64,000 nucleotides of DNA from Cristatella mucedo (Eukaryota; Bryozoa; Phylactolaemata; Cristatellidae): positions 1-64,000 of the forward strand of contig WPIO01000301.1 of NCBI GenBank assembly GCA_009760855.2. The letters are read 5' to 3'. The notes under the pieces are model-generated. The model did not search any database. It was not told the origin of the DNA and saw only the letters and a list, made by a program, of their open reading frames with translations. A program made the position numbers and the translations under genes. This document shows, one piece after another, positions 24,035 through 37,560 of the stretch. Numbering within the stretch: position 1 is the first letter of the stretch; every line of letters begins with the position of its first letter.

Positions 24035-24880
24035 GCTTTAGACATCTTAATAATAATCATAATAATAATAATGCACTTGATAAAGCGCCCTCGGAGAACT
24101 CAATCTCATTCTAGGCGCTTCACATTTGCTGCAAAGGGAAGCGCGATTGAATGGTGAGTAATATCATGCTTGATATCCTTGAATAACATGGTGAGGGGTG
24201 ACGTGCACCGGGTCAGCATGCAAATGTGGTTAGTGGCAGTAAGCACAGTGTCAGCACGCATAAGCACATAACGGACAAATCACAGGAACCCACTAAATGC
24301 TTTCATAAATAGGTGTTTTCAAGTTTTATTTAAATGTGGTCAAGTCAGGGGATTTTGTGACGCAAGTCGGGAGTGAGTTCCAGGCTTTGGGAGCATGCGA
24401 ACTAAATGCACGTCTCCAAAGGATTGAGGTTTGTACGAGGTGGTTTATTGGTAGCCTGTTGGATTCAGAAAAGTGGACTGCACGATGCTTGGCCTGGTGG
24501 GGGTATAGATCTGAAGATAGGCTGGAGCTAAAACATGAAGTGACCTAGAAGTGAGTGACAAAGCCTTGAAGTCAGTTGCTTGACTAGTAGAAAGTGCAGG
24601 TCGGTGAGAAATGGTGTAATGTGCAATTGCGAGACTAACGACAGACTAGCCTAGCAGCAAAGTTGTGCACCAGCTGTAAGTGGCTGATTGCACATGCCGG
24701 TAGGCCTGCAAGCAGTGAGTTACTGAAGTCAAGACGGAATGTCACAAATGCATGGATCAACTGAGATGTGGAATCCTTATTTAAACAAGCCTGAATTGTA
24801 GCAATGCTATGTAGCTGAAAATAGTCAGACTTGACTGTGGAGCTGATTTGGTCGTCTAACGAAAGGTCACTAATAACGTT
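24035..24880 (-). mobile_element. LINE A copy, 3' part
   Basis: The tail (AATAATAATAATGCACTTGA) is at 24050-24080, then the 3' UTR and a reverse-strand RT C-terminus with frameshifts. It stops near 24870 at TCTAACGAAAGGTCACT, a 5' truncation. Confidence 0.8.
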
Positions 24881-26039
24881 ATTCTACAAATATCTGAACA
24901 ATTACATAAAAGGTACCTGTTACTAGCTAGCTTTTAAGGTAAACTTTCTGAAAATAAACCATGTACAAGAAATTTTGAGCCCGTTTAAGTTAAGTGGCCG
25001 GGAGGGCCAGCCTATTCGACATGTTGGAGCCACATCTAGATGAGGAAAAGTCATCTGGGAATTTCGCAGTGATTATTAATTTCCTTGGGCATACAGCCAT
25101 GTGAGATCCAATAATTAATTACGGCCCTATGCTGCTTAAATCTTAGAATTAAAAGACATGTCAATATCTTGCCTGCCGACTACAATCCTAACTAGCGTTT
25201 CCTGTCCGATGCAGGTTTCTTCGCTGAAAATCAAAGTTCTTCAAAATATCGTACAGGGAACCAATATATCTTAGAAATGTTCAAAACGTTTCTGGTTTTT
25301 GATGATTCAATATAGTTTAGAATACTTTTTGCAGTACGATTCTCGAAAAATGTGTTTGCAAGGTTATTTAGCAAGTTATTTATGTAACGACCAACATTTA
25401 TTATTTGGCAAGAGTAGCATGGACTATTACAAATCCAGGATAAAATATCAATGAGACAAACATTTCTTGGAAATATTAGTCATTTTGGAGCCGGCTGACG
25501 TACTGCTGCTGTCTGACGGAAATCTCATTATCCTAGAATGAGATTATGCTGCACATTTGATGTTTCCTCTTTGATTTCAACTGCTCCTGGAACAGATTGA
25601 TCCTCGTTAAATAATTATTAAATACACACTGTCCGCATAGCTACCAGGATTTGCCGAACAAATTAATTTAAGGATCGACTACATAAGCAGATATCTGGCA
25701 TGATCAATCCGAGATCAATCGTCTACATCTTGGCCTCCGACATCAAGCATCAGCATTTAATGAAACTTCCGAAGCTGTTTTCCGAAAATAAAAGGTCTTG
25801 CTAAAATCTTTTGCATTAACTAATACAGCTAGTTCAAACCATGTTTTGTTTTTAGAAAGTCGAGCTGAGAATAAGACTCGCTTTCTGACATTCATAGACT
25901 TGAGCCTTCAAGAAGTGAATAGCAAGTATGGTGTTGCCTAGTTTTTGCTGAGTTATTATATTTCCCTGTTTAGTTTGGCCCATTATGAATAATAGCAATA
26001 ATAAAGAAAATAGTATTAAAACAAATTTATATGTCACCA
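24881..26039. other. Anonymous AT-rich sequence
   Basis: Nothing recognisable. A short imperfect hairpin near 25526-25548 (TCTCATT...AATGAGA) is too small to interpret. Confidence 0.35.
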
Positions 26040-27085
26040 TAAGATAAATTGATCTCTTTCTAGGTATTTTAAGTTTGCTGGAGAAAGCTTGATCGAATGG
26101 TTATTGATAGCAGGCTCAATGACAACAGGCATGCCACGGATAGAGGTATGGGGCATGGAGTCGGCATTCAAAGCTGGTCAGTGACAGCAGCAAGTGGTCG
26201 GCAGACACTAGCACATAAAGGAAGAATCATGTGTACCTTATACATTCTGAGATAGTATGTGTCATTTCAGAATTTTAGTATGCGTCTTTATTACTATTTA
26301 AAATTCAAAGGATGTCATATTGCGGAGGTAAGTGACTGTCGTTTTCTTAAATCAAACTGAAGGCATGGTTGAAAACGGATCATAGGCTCATGGGAGTCCC
26401 AGTAAAACTATTACATTCGTAAAAGCGGGGGCTTAAACTCTTAGATGCTATTGATTGAGCAAAAACTATCGTGATTCTGTAGCAACAAAAGTAAATGGCC
26501 TTGAACAAGATTTCTGAGGGGGATATATTGAACGCATAATAATGATAATAATGCCCTTTGTTTCTGTGACCCTGTGGGGGTCGACATGAATAGGTGCGAC
26601 TTTGAGATGGAGCGTTACCTTGAAAAGCCAAGCTCCAGAGTTTTCCAGCAACTGTAAGCTACGGGTTGCACAGGCCAGTAAACTAAAAACCAGTGCGGTA
26701 CAGAAATCGGAGCAGTATGCCAAAAAATCATATTGCAATTGAGATCTAGTATTGCAGTATAAGCTGGAAGCAAGCTAGAAGTTTAGCATTATTATGTAGC
26801 TGAAAGAAGGCAATCTTGTCCGTGAAGCTGATTTAGTCATTCAATGAGAGGCCACTTTGTAGAGGGTAAATAGACGTAGGGCAGAATCAGTTTGAGACTC
26901 TATGGCTGAGACGGTTTTGACAAGTATTTTTTTTTCAAATTTCCGAATTTTGTTAGCCTGTGATTATTCAATTCATTTTAGCATAGTTTAATCTCAGAAC
27001 TTTTGATGTCATCCATATGCTAATATCATAGATATATGCAGGGCGAGGATTTAGAGAATTTGACTTGCTGGAGTGCTCGAATGGA
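26040..27085 (-). mobile_element. Old LINE A-like copy, interrupted
   Basis: 3' UTR-like sequence (GATCTCTTTCTAGGTATTTT) is at 26040-26290. RT C-terminal sequence is at 26535-27085, where the minus frame reads SDFCTALVFSLLACATRSL, comparable to LDFCNSLLTGLPACAIRRL. The block between them is unrelated. It is heavily diverged. Confidence 0.6.
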
Positions 27086-27104
27086 TTAAAGCAAACAATA
27101 CTAG

Positions 27105-27225
27105 ATGATTTAGCAGCCTCTTTTGCATAGCAACGAAAGAGCTTTTACAGCTATCACTACCGCTTGCAGCAGTGACAAAGGATCGCCCACCTTAGGATTC
27201 AAACCCACGACCTTCTTTCAGCTGC
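27105..27225 (-). mobile_element. SINE A fragment
   Basis: GCAGCCTCTTTTGCATAGC, CTATCACTACCGCTTGCAG and AAAGGATCGCCCACC followed by CAAACCCACGACC are the SINE A body and B box in reverse orientation. The tRNA-like 5' head is missing or decayed. Confidence 0.7.
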
Positions 27226-30019
27226 ATTTTTATGAAAGCCTAGTTTCTGCCTTGCAAAAAACACCCATAATTTAGGCATACTCTCTATCCTCTCGGAATT
27301 CTCACCATTCTTTAGTAGTCCTGTGATTGGTATTTTTCATTTCGCATAATAACTCTTGAGAATTTACCGAGATAATAATTAAACCAGGGTAGTGCAGTAC
27401 CGTTGGGGTAGATTATATGATATGCTTTAAAGGAATTGTATGATAGTAAGAAACCTTTTGAAATATAAGGCGGTTTTGTTTCAGGAGGCTTTGCAATTTT
27501 GGCATTCCGAGCACTGTAGTATTTATTTAGCCCATTTCAACTCCTTTTCGCTCAGCTTAGAATCGCTCTAACTTAGCAGTCGTCTGTCGTACTGCGACCC
27601 ATGAGAACCTTCTAAGAGATTGTCCATGGAATATTATTTTGATGCTTAATAAATTCATAACAATGGATGAAGTAAATGATGGCGAGAAAATTCCGTTTAC
27701 TAGAATTACATCTGTCCTTAGTCGACTGCTACCACCACACCGGAATCGAGACATGCAGATGTTCCTCGGTCTTTATTGCTCATAGAGTATTTACAAATTG
27801 CATCAGATTGCTGAATATATATTGATATTGATAGCAATAGATGAATTGGACTTATTGATGACACCTGAACTGAAAATTACCGCACTTTCCTTAGACAGAA
27901 GGCTGCTAGAAAATTTCATCTTAAGATAGCTGCTTGGCAGCAAAGAGGCCTGGGTGCCGAAGATATTGAAAAGTTGCAGCTGTTATTATGCTATGATTAG
28001 CTGAAGAATATGTTCTCTGTTGATGGTTACTAGAGCCAAATCTGCAGCTAGAAAAATGAGATGTGCAACCTTTAAGACGGAGAATGAATCAGTAAACTTA
28101 TTGCCAAGATGCCAAAGCTGAAATATTTTAGAATGACCGTGCTAGTACTACTATGTTTGCTCAGGTTGGCTTAGTTGTACCTCTGCAGTTGTCACGGTGG
28201 ATTCTTAAAGACAGCCGCATGTAAGATTTACAGCATGCTCGACCAGCGACTTGGTACTGCCGAAATCTTCTCAGGAGAGATGCATCTTTGGATTAATTAA
28301 GTCTAGGTTTTCATGTGTTTGAGTAATTTCTCATGCTACTTGTTTAACAGACAGTTTTTTCCATGCTGATGAAGTGTCTGGGTGCGTTTGCGGGTGAGTT
28401 AGCCAGGCGTTCTTGGACGCGAGTATGTCCAAACTGCAGTAGACATCTTTAAGAAATATCAATCTTTGGCGGTCGCTTTTTTCGAATGAATCTCAAGAAA
28501 TTACCATCGGAGTTACCACCAAGAGATAATCTCGCTACAGCTTTCAACAATAGAAACGAGTAAATTTGGCTCATTCATGCTTTTATAGCATAGTAGATTA
28601 AAAGGCTTTCCAAACCCGATGAACAGATATGCTCATAGTATTCCAGTTGGGCGAAGGCTAGCTACTTGAACTGATGGCCGTCGGTGATATAGAACACAGA
28701 ATGGAATTGTGTGACTGCCCAACCTGCTCAATCAGTAGCTGCAGCCATCCTCGTTAACTTGACCCACAGTGACCGAGGAACTTGGTAAAAACATGCTATT
28801 GTAAGAAGGACTCAGTAGATTAATTACGCATAAGGTGATTCAAGAGGGAGTTTACACAAGTATTTTTCAGCATAATAATAGGAGTTTTCAAAAGGTCACC
28901 CATGTGGCTGCAACCTGCAGGATTGTTTGTGACTCCCGTGGATGAAGGCGTGCATTATATGAATTAAATTATGTACATATTTATCACCGTTAGTAGGTCC
29001 TCAGAGCCACCCAGACTCGGTATCTGCTAACTACGAGAGTAGTACATTGCCCTCTTGAAGCCGGAGCTGCTTTGGTAAGCGTGCTTTAGCTAGTAGATTT
29101 TATCTCATGGAGCTAATAGAAAGAAGAGACAAATCAAGCTGAGTGTGGAAGGGCGTCCGAGAAGGGACTTGTTCCGTGGAAGCACTTTTTGATGCACTTG
29201 AAGTGATGGGCCACAGTCGACAGCCGGGGATTATATTTAGTTGCCTACATTTTAGGTTTCGGATTTGGCAGCCTCATTTGTATGCAGAATGTGTATTCTA
29301 CATGTAACAGTATGTATATGCTTGCATAATGCTGCAACAGGGCGTCAGATGCAATCACTACAGCTTAAAATATCATATTTAGGCCCAGACCTTGCACATA
29401 ATCGGAAAGCATCTTATCTAGGCCTATGATCCTGGTATTAAAGATTCAAGTACTGCAGGAATACAATATGCTTACTGAGTCGTGAAGGTGAAGTACCTTA
29501 ACCCATGGATATGCACCAAAGAATCAGCTTTCTTACCAACCAGCTGGAGTAACATTCCCTATAGAAGTAAAAGTAATGCAGAAAAGCAATCGTTCCAGCG
29601 AAGTATTTTATACTAGAGTACTTAAGAACCTCTCTGAAAAATTAAAACTACTTTATATCATTTAGAAAAGAGAAGCTGCTAAAACTAATTTCTTTTTGTG
29701 TGCTAAAGATTCGGAAAATTCTCTAGCGAGATAAAAATACATGCATAAAGGGAAAAATAAAGTAAGCTTTCCGAATAGACGAGAAAGTGATCTGAGATTA
29801 GTTGAGTATAACACCCAATTAATGCTTAGAAATATTCAGCTCATCAACTATACAGTACTCGAGGAAAGGTACAAAGCCTGTAAGCCAACAAACGAAAATG
29901 ACTGGACCATTTTTCGCAAAAGATTTAGGAGCAAAATAATTATTAACATAAATTGAATTTCAATGTGGTTTATATAACAAGCATCCAGTAAAAAATCATC
30001 TACATAACCTTGCTAAAAC
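27226..30019. other. Anonymous sequence, no gene recognised
   Basis: About 2.8 kb without a long open frame or a repeat that I can classify. The longest frames (27557-27754 minus; 29741-29956 plus) show no known motif. Confidence 0.35.
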
Positions 30020-30995
30020 TCTGGCTTTTTAACAAGGGTACCGCGTCATAATTGGTTCAAGCATTTATGACATCCCTTCTTGACTTTAGTAACTCTATCT
30101 TTGCTCGTTAACCTACCTGTATCATCGGTCACTAATTAAATGTGCAAATCTGTGAGGCTAAGCTTATTTGTCGTGAGCGTCTCAGTGGTCACATCGCGTC
30201 TTCTCTGGCCGTCCTGCACTAGTTCCCAGTCAAGCAATGCAACTAATTAATGGCTCAGTCACTCACTTTACGTCCCGCTTTTCCTTTGATAGGCAGGCTC
30301 CAGCATACCTGTAAGATATACTTCCCACTAGACTAAGCGTCGTACCACTCACTATTTGGAATGTCAAAGTTTTTATACCTATGACGAACTTCATATCTTT
30401 GGGAAACGGTTTCTTTAGTTGGTGTGCTTTCGAAGCCTGTAAATCACTAAGCAACACTGAGAAATGCTAGCTGATTTAGCCGCCTCTTTTAAATTGCAAA
30501 AACATAGGTGGTGATAGACTTTAAGGCTATCACCACCCATTTGAGCAGCAATTATGAACCGCCAACTGCACAATTAAACACCACGACCTCAGGTCCGAGG
30601 TCATGATAATTAACGGCCTTTGGTAGTGTGTCATGGCTCACCAATTCCGACTTGGGTCAAGCCATCCCCAGACATGGCCACATTAACAAAAACTAAAACT
30701 CATCTATTCATTTCAGTATATAGTGGATCCCCGAGACTCACTCATCCTTTAGGTGTATATGCATGCTCAAACTGAGCATACATATACACTGAGCATACAT
30801 ATACTGCTATTAAAACATATTTGCATTTTGACCCAGTGCAGATCAGCGGCAGCCATATTATGCTTGATGTCATTGAGCAGGCTCCCACTAACCATTCGAT
30901 CGTGCTTTCTCTGAAGCAGATGTAAACTCCCAATAAGGAGGTCGTCTGATAGTTCTAAGTTAAATGTATTGTTTTTTTTATTATTATTGTTATTT
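30020..30995 (+). mobile_element. LINE A copy split by a SINE A
   Basis: RT C-terminal sequence (TATGACATCCCTTCTTGACT, then GTGAGCGTCTCAGTGGTCAC) runs to about 30445. It resumes after the SINE at about 30640 (TCCGACTTGGGTCAAGCC), with the 3' UTR and TTATTATTATTGTTATT tail near 30990. It contains a local duplication of ACTGAGCATACATATA at 30773-30805. Confidence 0.75.
30470..30640 (-). mobile_element. SINE A inserted in LINE A
   Basis: The reverse-strand SINE A is seen as GCCGCCTCTTTTAAATTGC, a decayed body, CCACGACCTCAGGTCCGAG and GTGTCATGGCTCACC. It interrupts the LINE A at 30020-30995, so it is the younger insertion. The B box is mutated (AACACCACG). Confidence 0.7.
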
Positions 30996-33900
30996 TTATT
31001 ATTATGAGAAATCATAATCGCACTGATTTAGCATACCATCATTAAAACCCAAAAACGCTGGTAATCCTAGTAGCAAAACTGAAAGTATTGACTAAGCTCA
31101 CTGCAGACAAGTATTACCAACGTAAAAAAAACACACGTAATACCAATACAATTAGGAAACATGCATGAGATTACAAAAATAAATCTGTTTGGCATTTTCT
31201 GGCGTTCTATCGGCATTCTCTGGGGGGATCTTTCAGTGCTTTCCTTCGATCCAGGCGTGGTTTTAGGCTGCTAATGCTGACAGGCATCACGTCGACTATA
31301 AGGATCATCACTTTTTTTTAATAACTTACTCCAGCTTTAAAGTTCTATCACACTGGAACCGGTGTCTCAAAACGGGGATTATAATTACGGTTAGTGGTAA
31401 TTGTCTTATTCTTTCAGTAGGCCTATCTAAATTTAACTATCGAACTCTGTATTTAACTTTAGTTTCGAGCATATAATCTTAAAACCTGTGTTTTTGTAAA
31501 AGTACGTGAGAAAGGAATACCAAGGAACATGATTTGCTATGTTAACCTGTGATTAACTTGCCTTCTATGGAGTTTATTTGGATGCACAGTCAAATCTTAG
31601 AACGCTTTAGCCAACCGCAATGCAGGCTTAAACCACCTTAGTTTAGAAAACAGTATTCTTTCTTTTCATTAATTATCACCAACAAACAGCCAATTACAAA
31701 ATATTAGTCTTCCATTTTAAATATGGAGAAATAGAAAACTGTGCGGAACATATGGATCCTATTTTGTTTTGGTCGTTTTAGTGGATTTTTCTACACGTCA
31801 ATATCAAATAAATTAAGAATGTTAAAGACATAATATTTTCATAATATAATTGCATACCCACGTTGAAGTCATACATCAATATCACAATTCATCATTATAG
31901 AACAGAAGAGAAGCCAATTAAGGTTTTGGGTATGATACGTATTAGCTACGAAGCAAAATATCATAAGCGAAATATTTAATTTGCCCAACTTGTGGAATCA
32001 GAAATAAATATAGTATGAGCTTCCATTTTAAAAGAATCTTGATGTTAACAGACATTGAGTAATACTTTCCGAGCTAACAAACAAATATTTAAAAAAATGG
32101 CGTCAATTATAAAGCCGGAGAGAAAAGCGCAGCTGCCGTCCGTTGCTTTTTTTTGAGAAAATTATCCATGCTGCCAAATCGGCAAAACAAAATTTAAAAT
32201 TTGTAATGTAAAAAAATGATTCCGCAAACTAAAACATGTCAATAGTCTGGTAACTTGGAGATTCAAGCTCCAACTGGGGCAATATCTTAGCTGATATCAA
32301 GCGAGCTACTTTTTTTAAACTTTGAAAGCCACGCTTAAAATGGAAAATATTTATTTGGCACGCCCCTTTTGAAATAAATAGCAACGACAATAACTGTACA
32401 TTAATGCTTAACACGTGCATTTTATAGGTCATTAAAGGTGTGATATTTGTTAAGTTTTCCACCTATCCCCTATTGAGGGTTTAGTATAACGGGAAAGGCA
32501 CGTCTCTAAGTTTAACATTTCAGATAAACCACCACTACAGAAAAAATTAATTGTAAGAGCAAGGATTAGCAATATTAAGATTTTGCACAGAATTAAATTA
32601 AAAATGGACTAGTCTATTTTAAAATTTAAGAGGAGGTATAAGGAAAATGCCCGTGGAAAATTGGAGTGCTATTTTGCTAGCATATTTATTGATAGGTTAT
32701 TAAATAATTAGCGATTTCCATAATTGGCTGAAAACAATCAAACGAGTACGCATTTTAGCGAGTTTCTCATAAAATCTTCTAAGAATTTGAATCTGATTGG
32801 ATACTGTGAGGACCACGTTTCAATCCAGTGAAAATTTTCATTGGTTTAAAGTTGGCTATTACTTAACAAATTGCAATGCTTTTTTATGGAACATCTGTAA
32901 CCTGCCAAAGTGAGATTAAGTTCTCTGAGGAGTGCCGCCCAAACCTATTATTAATAAAATATTGGCTAGCAATTGCTGCACTTTATTAGATACTGAAAGT
33001 TCGAGAAAATAAAGTTTAGTCAAGTTTTGCAAATTAGAACACATTGTAATCCTGAAGGTTGATGGATTTTTTTCGCAAGGATATGGCCTGTAACCTAAAG
33101 TTTTACCTTTGATGACACTTGGATATAATGAGATAGAGTAACCCCACATAATTTAGGATTTTAGCAACACTTTTTTCGGCAGCTGTCAATGTAAATAAAT
33201 ATTTTAGTGAAACCAGACCACAGAGCTACAACAAAAATAACTAGTAGTCTGACCACATTTTCAGCTTACCTTCTTTATGGTCTCTTTAGATTCATTGTTT
33301 TTCTATAATATTTCCTATATCTAGAAGTGCTACAACATGGTTTTCGGTGTTAATTATTTGTGACTGCCATGGATGCATACATTATATCCCACAGTGCATT
33401 GTTAAAACTAATCGCTGAGTATTCAGTTTTTGGTGTTTCTGAAACATTTAGCTGATATGCACTCGAAGAAGGGATACATTGATGTACACGTCAAGATACG
33501 GTGATTTAGCAACGGGAATAAGAAAAAAGAGAGCAAAAATTAAAATCATGCTTTTGCAAGGCAATGTAGCAGTGCGACATGATTATCTAAATTCAAAACA
33601 ATTTAGCAAAAGAAAAACCGAGCATTGTTGTCGTTGTATACCATCTAATTGTACCAGAAACTGGTATAAAGTCCAAATCAATAACTGTTTGACAGTATCA
33701 CAAAGAGCTGACATTTGGGTCTCTTAAGTTTGACGTTGGTTGGTAGTATAGCTTGAATCTCGCTTTTTTAAGGTTGCAATTAAGTCATTTGAAACAAAGG
33801 AATTACCGGGAAATTCCTTAATGCCAGAAAGAAAGGAGTGCCTATAACCTAAACATTTTCTATAATAATTTATGAGAAAATTTGGTCAACAGCAAGTTTT

Positions 33901-34439
33901 AGAATTTTTAAAGTTTGTTTGGAATGCTTTTATAAAAAAGAGTCGGTGCTTTAACATAAAAGCGATGCAACTGCAATGCTGAAACTAAGCCATGCTAAAG
34001 CAAACACATTTTACCGCATAGAGCCACAAGTATATTAATTGCCATTCAATTTAGGGTAAAACAAAGCATCGTTAGTTTTTGAAGCACAGCCAAGCGACAA
34101 CAAAAAGACTAAGTAGCTAACACCGTCGGTTTAAGCCTAAAAGCATTTTACATTCAATACTTGTGGCAAATTAAGAGAGCTTTGAAGAAACCAGCGTGAA
34201 TTAGAAAATCAGCAACCACCATAGGATAAATATGTGAATCACTTAGTCTTGCTTCAGCTAAAAAGCCAATGATCATGCTGAAATTCATAAACCTTGAGTT
34301 ATATAGTAGGGGTACTGCATCCGTTTAAATCTGGAATCGATACGACAAAGTATTGCAGTGGATGCTATTCTGAAGGGATTAACAAAGTTATGACTAATAT
34401 TAAAAAAGTTATGACTAAATATGAGTGAATTGTAAAGTA
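30996..34439. other. Anonymous AT-rich sequence
   Basis: About 3.4 kb with no gene or classifiable repeat, apart from a short LINE A tail-like scrap at 32905-32965 (GAGATTAAGTTCTCTGAGGA, then TTATTAATAAAA). Frame 33479-33727 (82 codons) shows no motif. Confidence 0.4.
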
Positions 34440-34592
34440 TATAAATAATAATAATAATTCATTTGCATAGCGCCCCAAGAGAACTTAATCTCTATTCAGG
34501 CGCTTCACAAATGCCTCAGGGCTCGAGCCCACGACCTCAGCCAGGCCTGGGTCGGGGCGAGCACCTTAACCACTGGACCAAACCAGCGAAAT
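34440..34592 (-). mobile_element. SINE B copy (tRNA head, LINE A-like tail)
   Basis: On the minus strand: CTGGTTTGGTCCAGTGGTTA (A box), GTCGTGGGCTCGAGCCCTGA (B box), then GAAGCGCCTGAATAGAGATT, AAGTTCTCTTGGGGCGCTAT and an ATTATTATTATTAT tail. The last 40 bp parallel the LINE A 3' end, as expected for a SINE that borrows LINE A machinery. Confidence 0.85.
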
Positions 34593-34811
34593 TTTTGCTT
34601 CATTAGTTTCAGACTCATCTTTATACGGACCACACAGTCGGTCCCGCCGAGAAATAGCTTGTAGTTTGGTCGCACAGCAGAGAGCCAGCTGATGCTCAAC
34701 ACCAACAGTTTATTCCCAAGGCACGGAGCCCAAGAGCACACGGCTTCCCTCGGCCCCTACTCTCCCACGACTCCCCAGTTCCCTGGTCGACTTCGATGAT
34801 TCATCGACCAC
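34593..34811. other. GC-richer sequence beside SINE B
   Basis: It precedes the tandem repeat. Open frames exist on both strands without recognised motifs. Possibly the 5' part of a composite element. Confidence 0.3.
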
Positions 34812-35010
34812 AACTGTGCACCGGCCGACCCTGATGGTAAATCCACCATCTGGCCACCAGCTGGTCCATGCCACATCACAGGCGGACCACAGCAGTGCAC
34901 TGGCCGACCCTGATGGTGAATCCGCCATCTTGTCACCAGCTGGTTACCTGCCTGTGTCCATACCTCATCACAGGCGGACCACAGCTGTGCACTGGCCCCT
35001 CTCTGTGGTG
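34812..35010. repeat. GC-rich tandem repeat, about 2.5 units
   Basis: CGGCCGACCCTGATGGTAAA and CACCATCTGGCCACCAGCTG recur as TGGCCGACCCTGATGGTGAA and GCCATCTTGTCACCAGCTG. CATCACAGGCGGACCACAGC occurs twice (near 34872 and 34967). Unit spacing is about 75-110 bp. The plus frame 34816-35085 is open across it but the repetition explains that. Confidence 0.75.
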
Positions 35011-37328
35011 CTTCTAACAGCTCACCAGTGGCTTATCAGAGGAGCATGCATACAATGCACACATACGAACTACACACTCCCTTGAGCTTAAGGTCACAAG
35101 TCAGGAGCCGGCATGCAATACATACATACATAGGAGCTACAAAGTAACAAGTCTGCTTTGGCTGAACGTATGAACCGCTCAGACTTGCTTCAGCTGGTGA
35201 ACAATGGGTGGGGGTGGAAGCCAGCCATTGATTAGGATGGATGCTGTAAAGCAGGCAAGATTTCTTTGGCTTACGAACGATTTTACTTGGATCCGATTGT
35301 TTACCAAGGCAATACTTTATTAAAGGTTATTTAAGTGAGGCTTGATGTACTAAGAGCTGAAGCCACCTGCTTACGCTAGAGGCTAACATGAAGCATTTTT
35401 ATAAAATGGCAACTTTAACCTCCAAGGAAATGCCTAAGTAATCGATTCGGAAATGTAGATCGTCAGTACTAAGTGAGGCAACTAGCTTACGGAACCTCTC
35501 TTACGGAACCTTACGGAACCTGCTTTAAATATTCATAATTTTCAGCATGTGGCAAGCATGTTTTATTAAGTTCATGCATGTTTTTTGGACAGTTTAGTTT
35601 GTCTACCGTAGAGAAGTGCTTAAATTGTAATACGGATATTAAATTAGCTGATTTTCTAGATTACTATTAGGAAACAAGAAGTTCTAGGAGTAGAACTTAA
35701 TTTTTTTTAAATAGCACAAAATCAATCACTTCTTAGTTTTATGATGACCAGGCGGTAATAATAAGTCCTCACTGAGATGCTTGTATAAATTTGAACCAAA
35801 CATAGCTGGTTTATTTATATTTTTAAGGATGCATTATTTATATATTTATTTTTTTAATATCGCGGTGCTAATGCAAAGATAAAACAAAAAAAATACTATG
35901 CAGTGATTACCATACCATTAGCAGCAGTTGTAAACTCATCACAGTATAGAGGAACTACAGCCTTGAGTTTACAGAGTCTATATAGAGTATATATGGTCAG
36001 TTATAATTACTTATTTGCAGATTTTTCTTATGATAACAATCATATTAATTGAATTGAAGAAAATTTTCGGAGGGTTATATGGATTTGTAATTAGGATGTC
36101 CTGAATATTATTAAACGAGTTTCTAGATTGGTGTAAATCCGGGGCAAATATTTGGAGATATGGTCTACCAGTTAATGCTTATCAACTATTTTGGGGTATT
36201 GTATTCTAGAGTAGAAAGTGTGAAACTCAAAGATCAAGGATGAAAAAGTGTCGGTAAGTTGATTTTAGGCGGATGGCATCAAGGTAAACTAGTTATCCGT
36301 CAAACATAACCAGACATATATCTTTGGCAGGTAAACACAGATAATATTATCTTATTTGAAAGCCAACGTTAGGAAGCTTCGGAAGAGCCTCAATAGCTAT
36401 TACATATCGCTTCAAAGAACAGCAACTTTCTAACTATACTAATCAAATGCACACGACAAAAGAGTAACTCTGTCAATTCAAACCTCGGCGAAGACTCTGG
36501 GATGCGAGGAAGCTGTTGATATGCGAGAAACATATGTCTTGTAAGTATTTTTTCAACTATTCAAGCAATGAAAAAACGATTGGAACCTTCGTTTTTATAA
36601 TAATAACTGTTTAAAATGTCACAGTTTTTACTATAACTTAAAATAGTAATTGGAATATACGTGCATTCAGTAACTTAATTCCGATGAAAAAAAAATGAGA
36701 AGTATTTCAATCATGATATCATGAAGGTTCAAACCTGAAACTGCGAAAAAATGAACATGTAGGTGAGTAAACGAAACATTCAAGGATCGCAAAGCTCTTA
36801 CCTGCACTAGCATTCTTAAGACTGTTGCACAAGAACAAATGCGATTGAGTGTATTCCAACTTTTTTTTTTTTTCTAAAAAAAATAGCAGCGTGTCTTTAA
36901 ATGAGGCATTAAATATTGCAAGTAGAGATTATAAATTTATTTAATTTATAACAATTTAGCATTTAGGTATCTCTAATTCCTTGCAAAAATGGCAATTTTT
37001 AAGATTTACTTAACAGACCTACCTAAACTGACCTCCTGACCTACGTAAGCCACGAAAGCTCCACAATCAGTTCGCTTATACCTCATCGAAGCATTTTTCT
37101 TAGTGGAGTCACAATACTGAAATCTACGAGCAGATAACGTCCACTCATTGCGATATCAGCGACCCAGAACTTTCAGTATATTTTTCCTTAGTCGCAAAAA
37201 TTTTTCAATAGGTACCGATCCCGTAAGAAAATCTCTTTTAATAATTTTCATGGATGAATGTAGGATTACCCACTGAAACAAATCACATTTTTTGATAATT
37301 ATCTAAACTGTTGTAAGGCAATATTATA
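35011..37328. other. Anonymous AT-rich sequence
   Basis: No gene seen. A small tandem (TTACGGAACC three times) lies at 35493-35520. Otherwise nothing recognisable. Confidence 0.4.
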
Positions 37329-37560
37329 AGAATAATAATTCGTTTAATCTAGAACCGTAACAAAAAACTCACATAGTTTTAGGCACTTTACGCTTGCTGC
37401 ATAGGAAGCAACATCGAATTATAAGTACGAACATTCTTAACGAACAACAGAAGTAATATGGTGAGGGGTGATAATCCACAGAGTCCCCATTCAAGTTATG
37501 TTAGTGGCAGCTTGTGCAATGTCGGCACGCATAAAACTATAATGGTCAAATCACATGGGC
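37329..37560 (-). mobile_element. LINE A 3' UTR fragment
   Basis: AATAATTCGTTTAAT, GTTTTAGGCACTTTACGC, TGCTGCATAGGAAGC and ATGGTGAGGGGTGATAATCC correspond to the LINE A 3' UTR in reverse, heavily mutated. It ends against the C-rich block. Confidence 0.65.
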
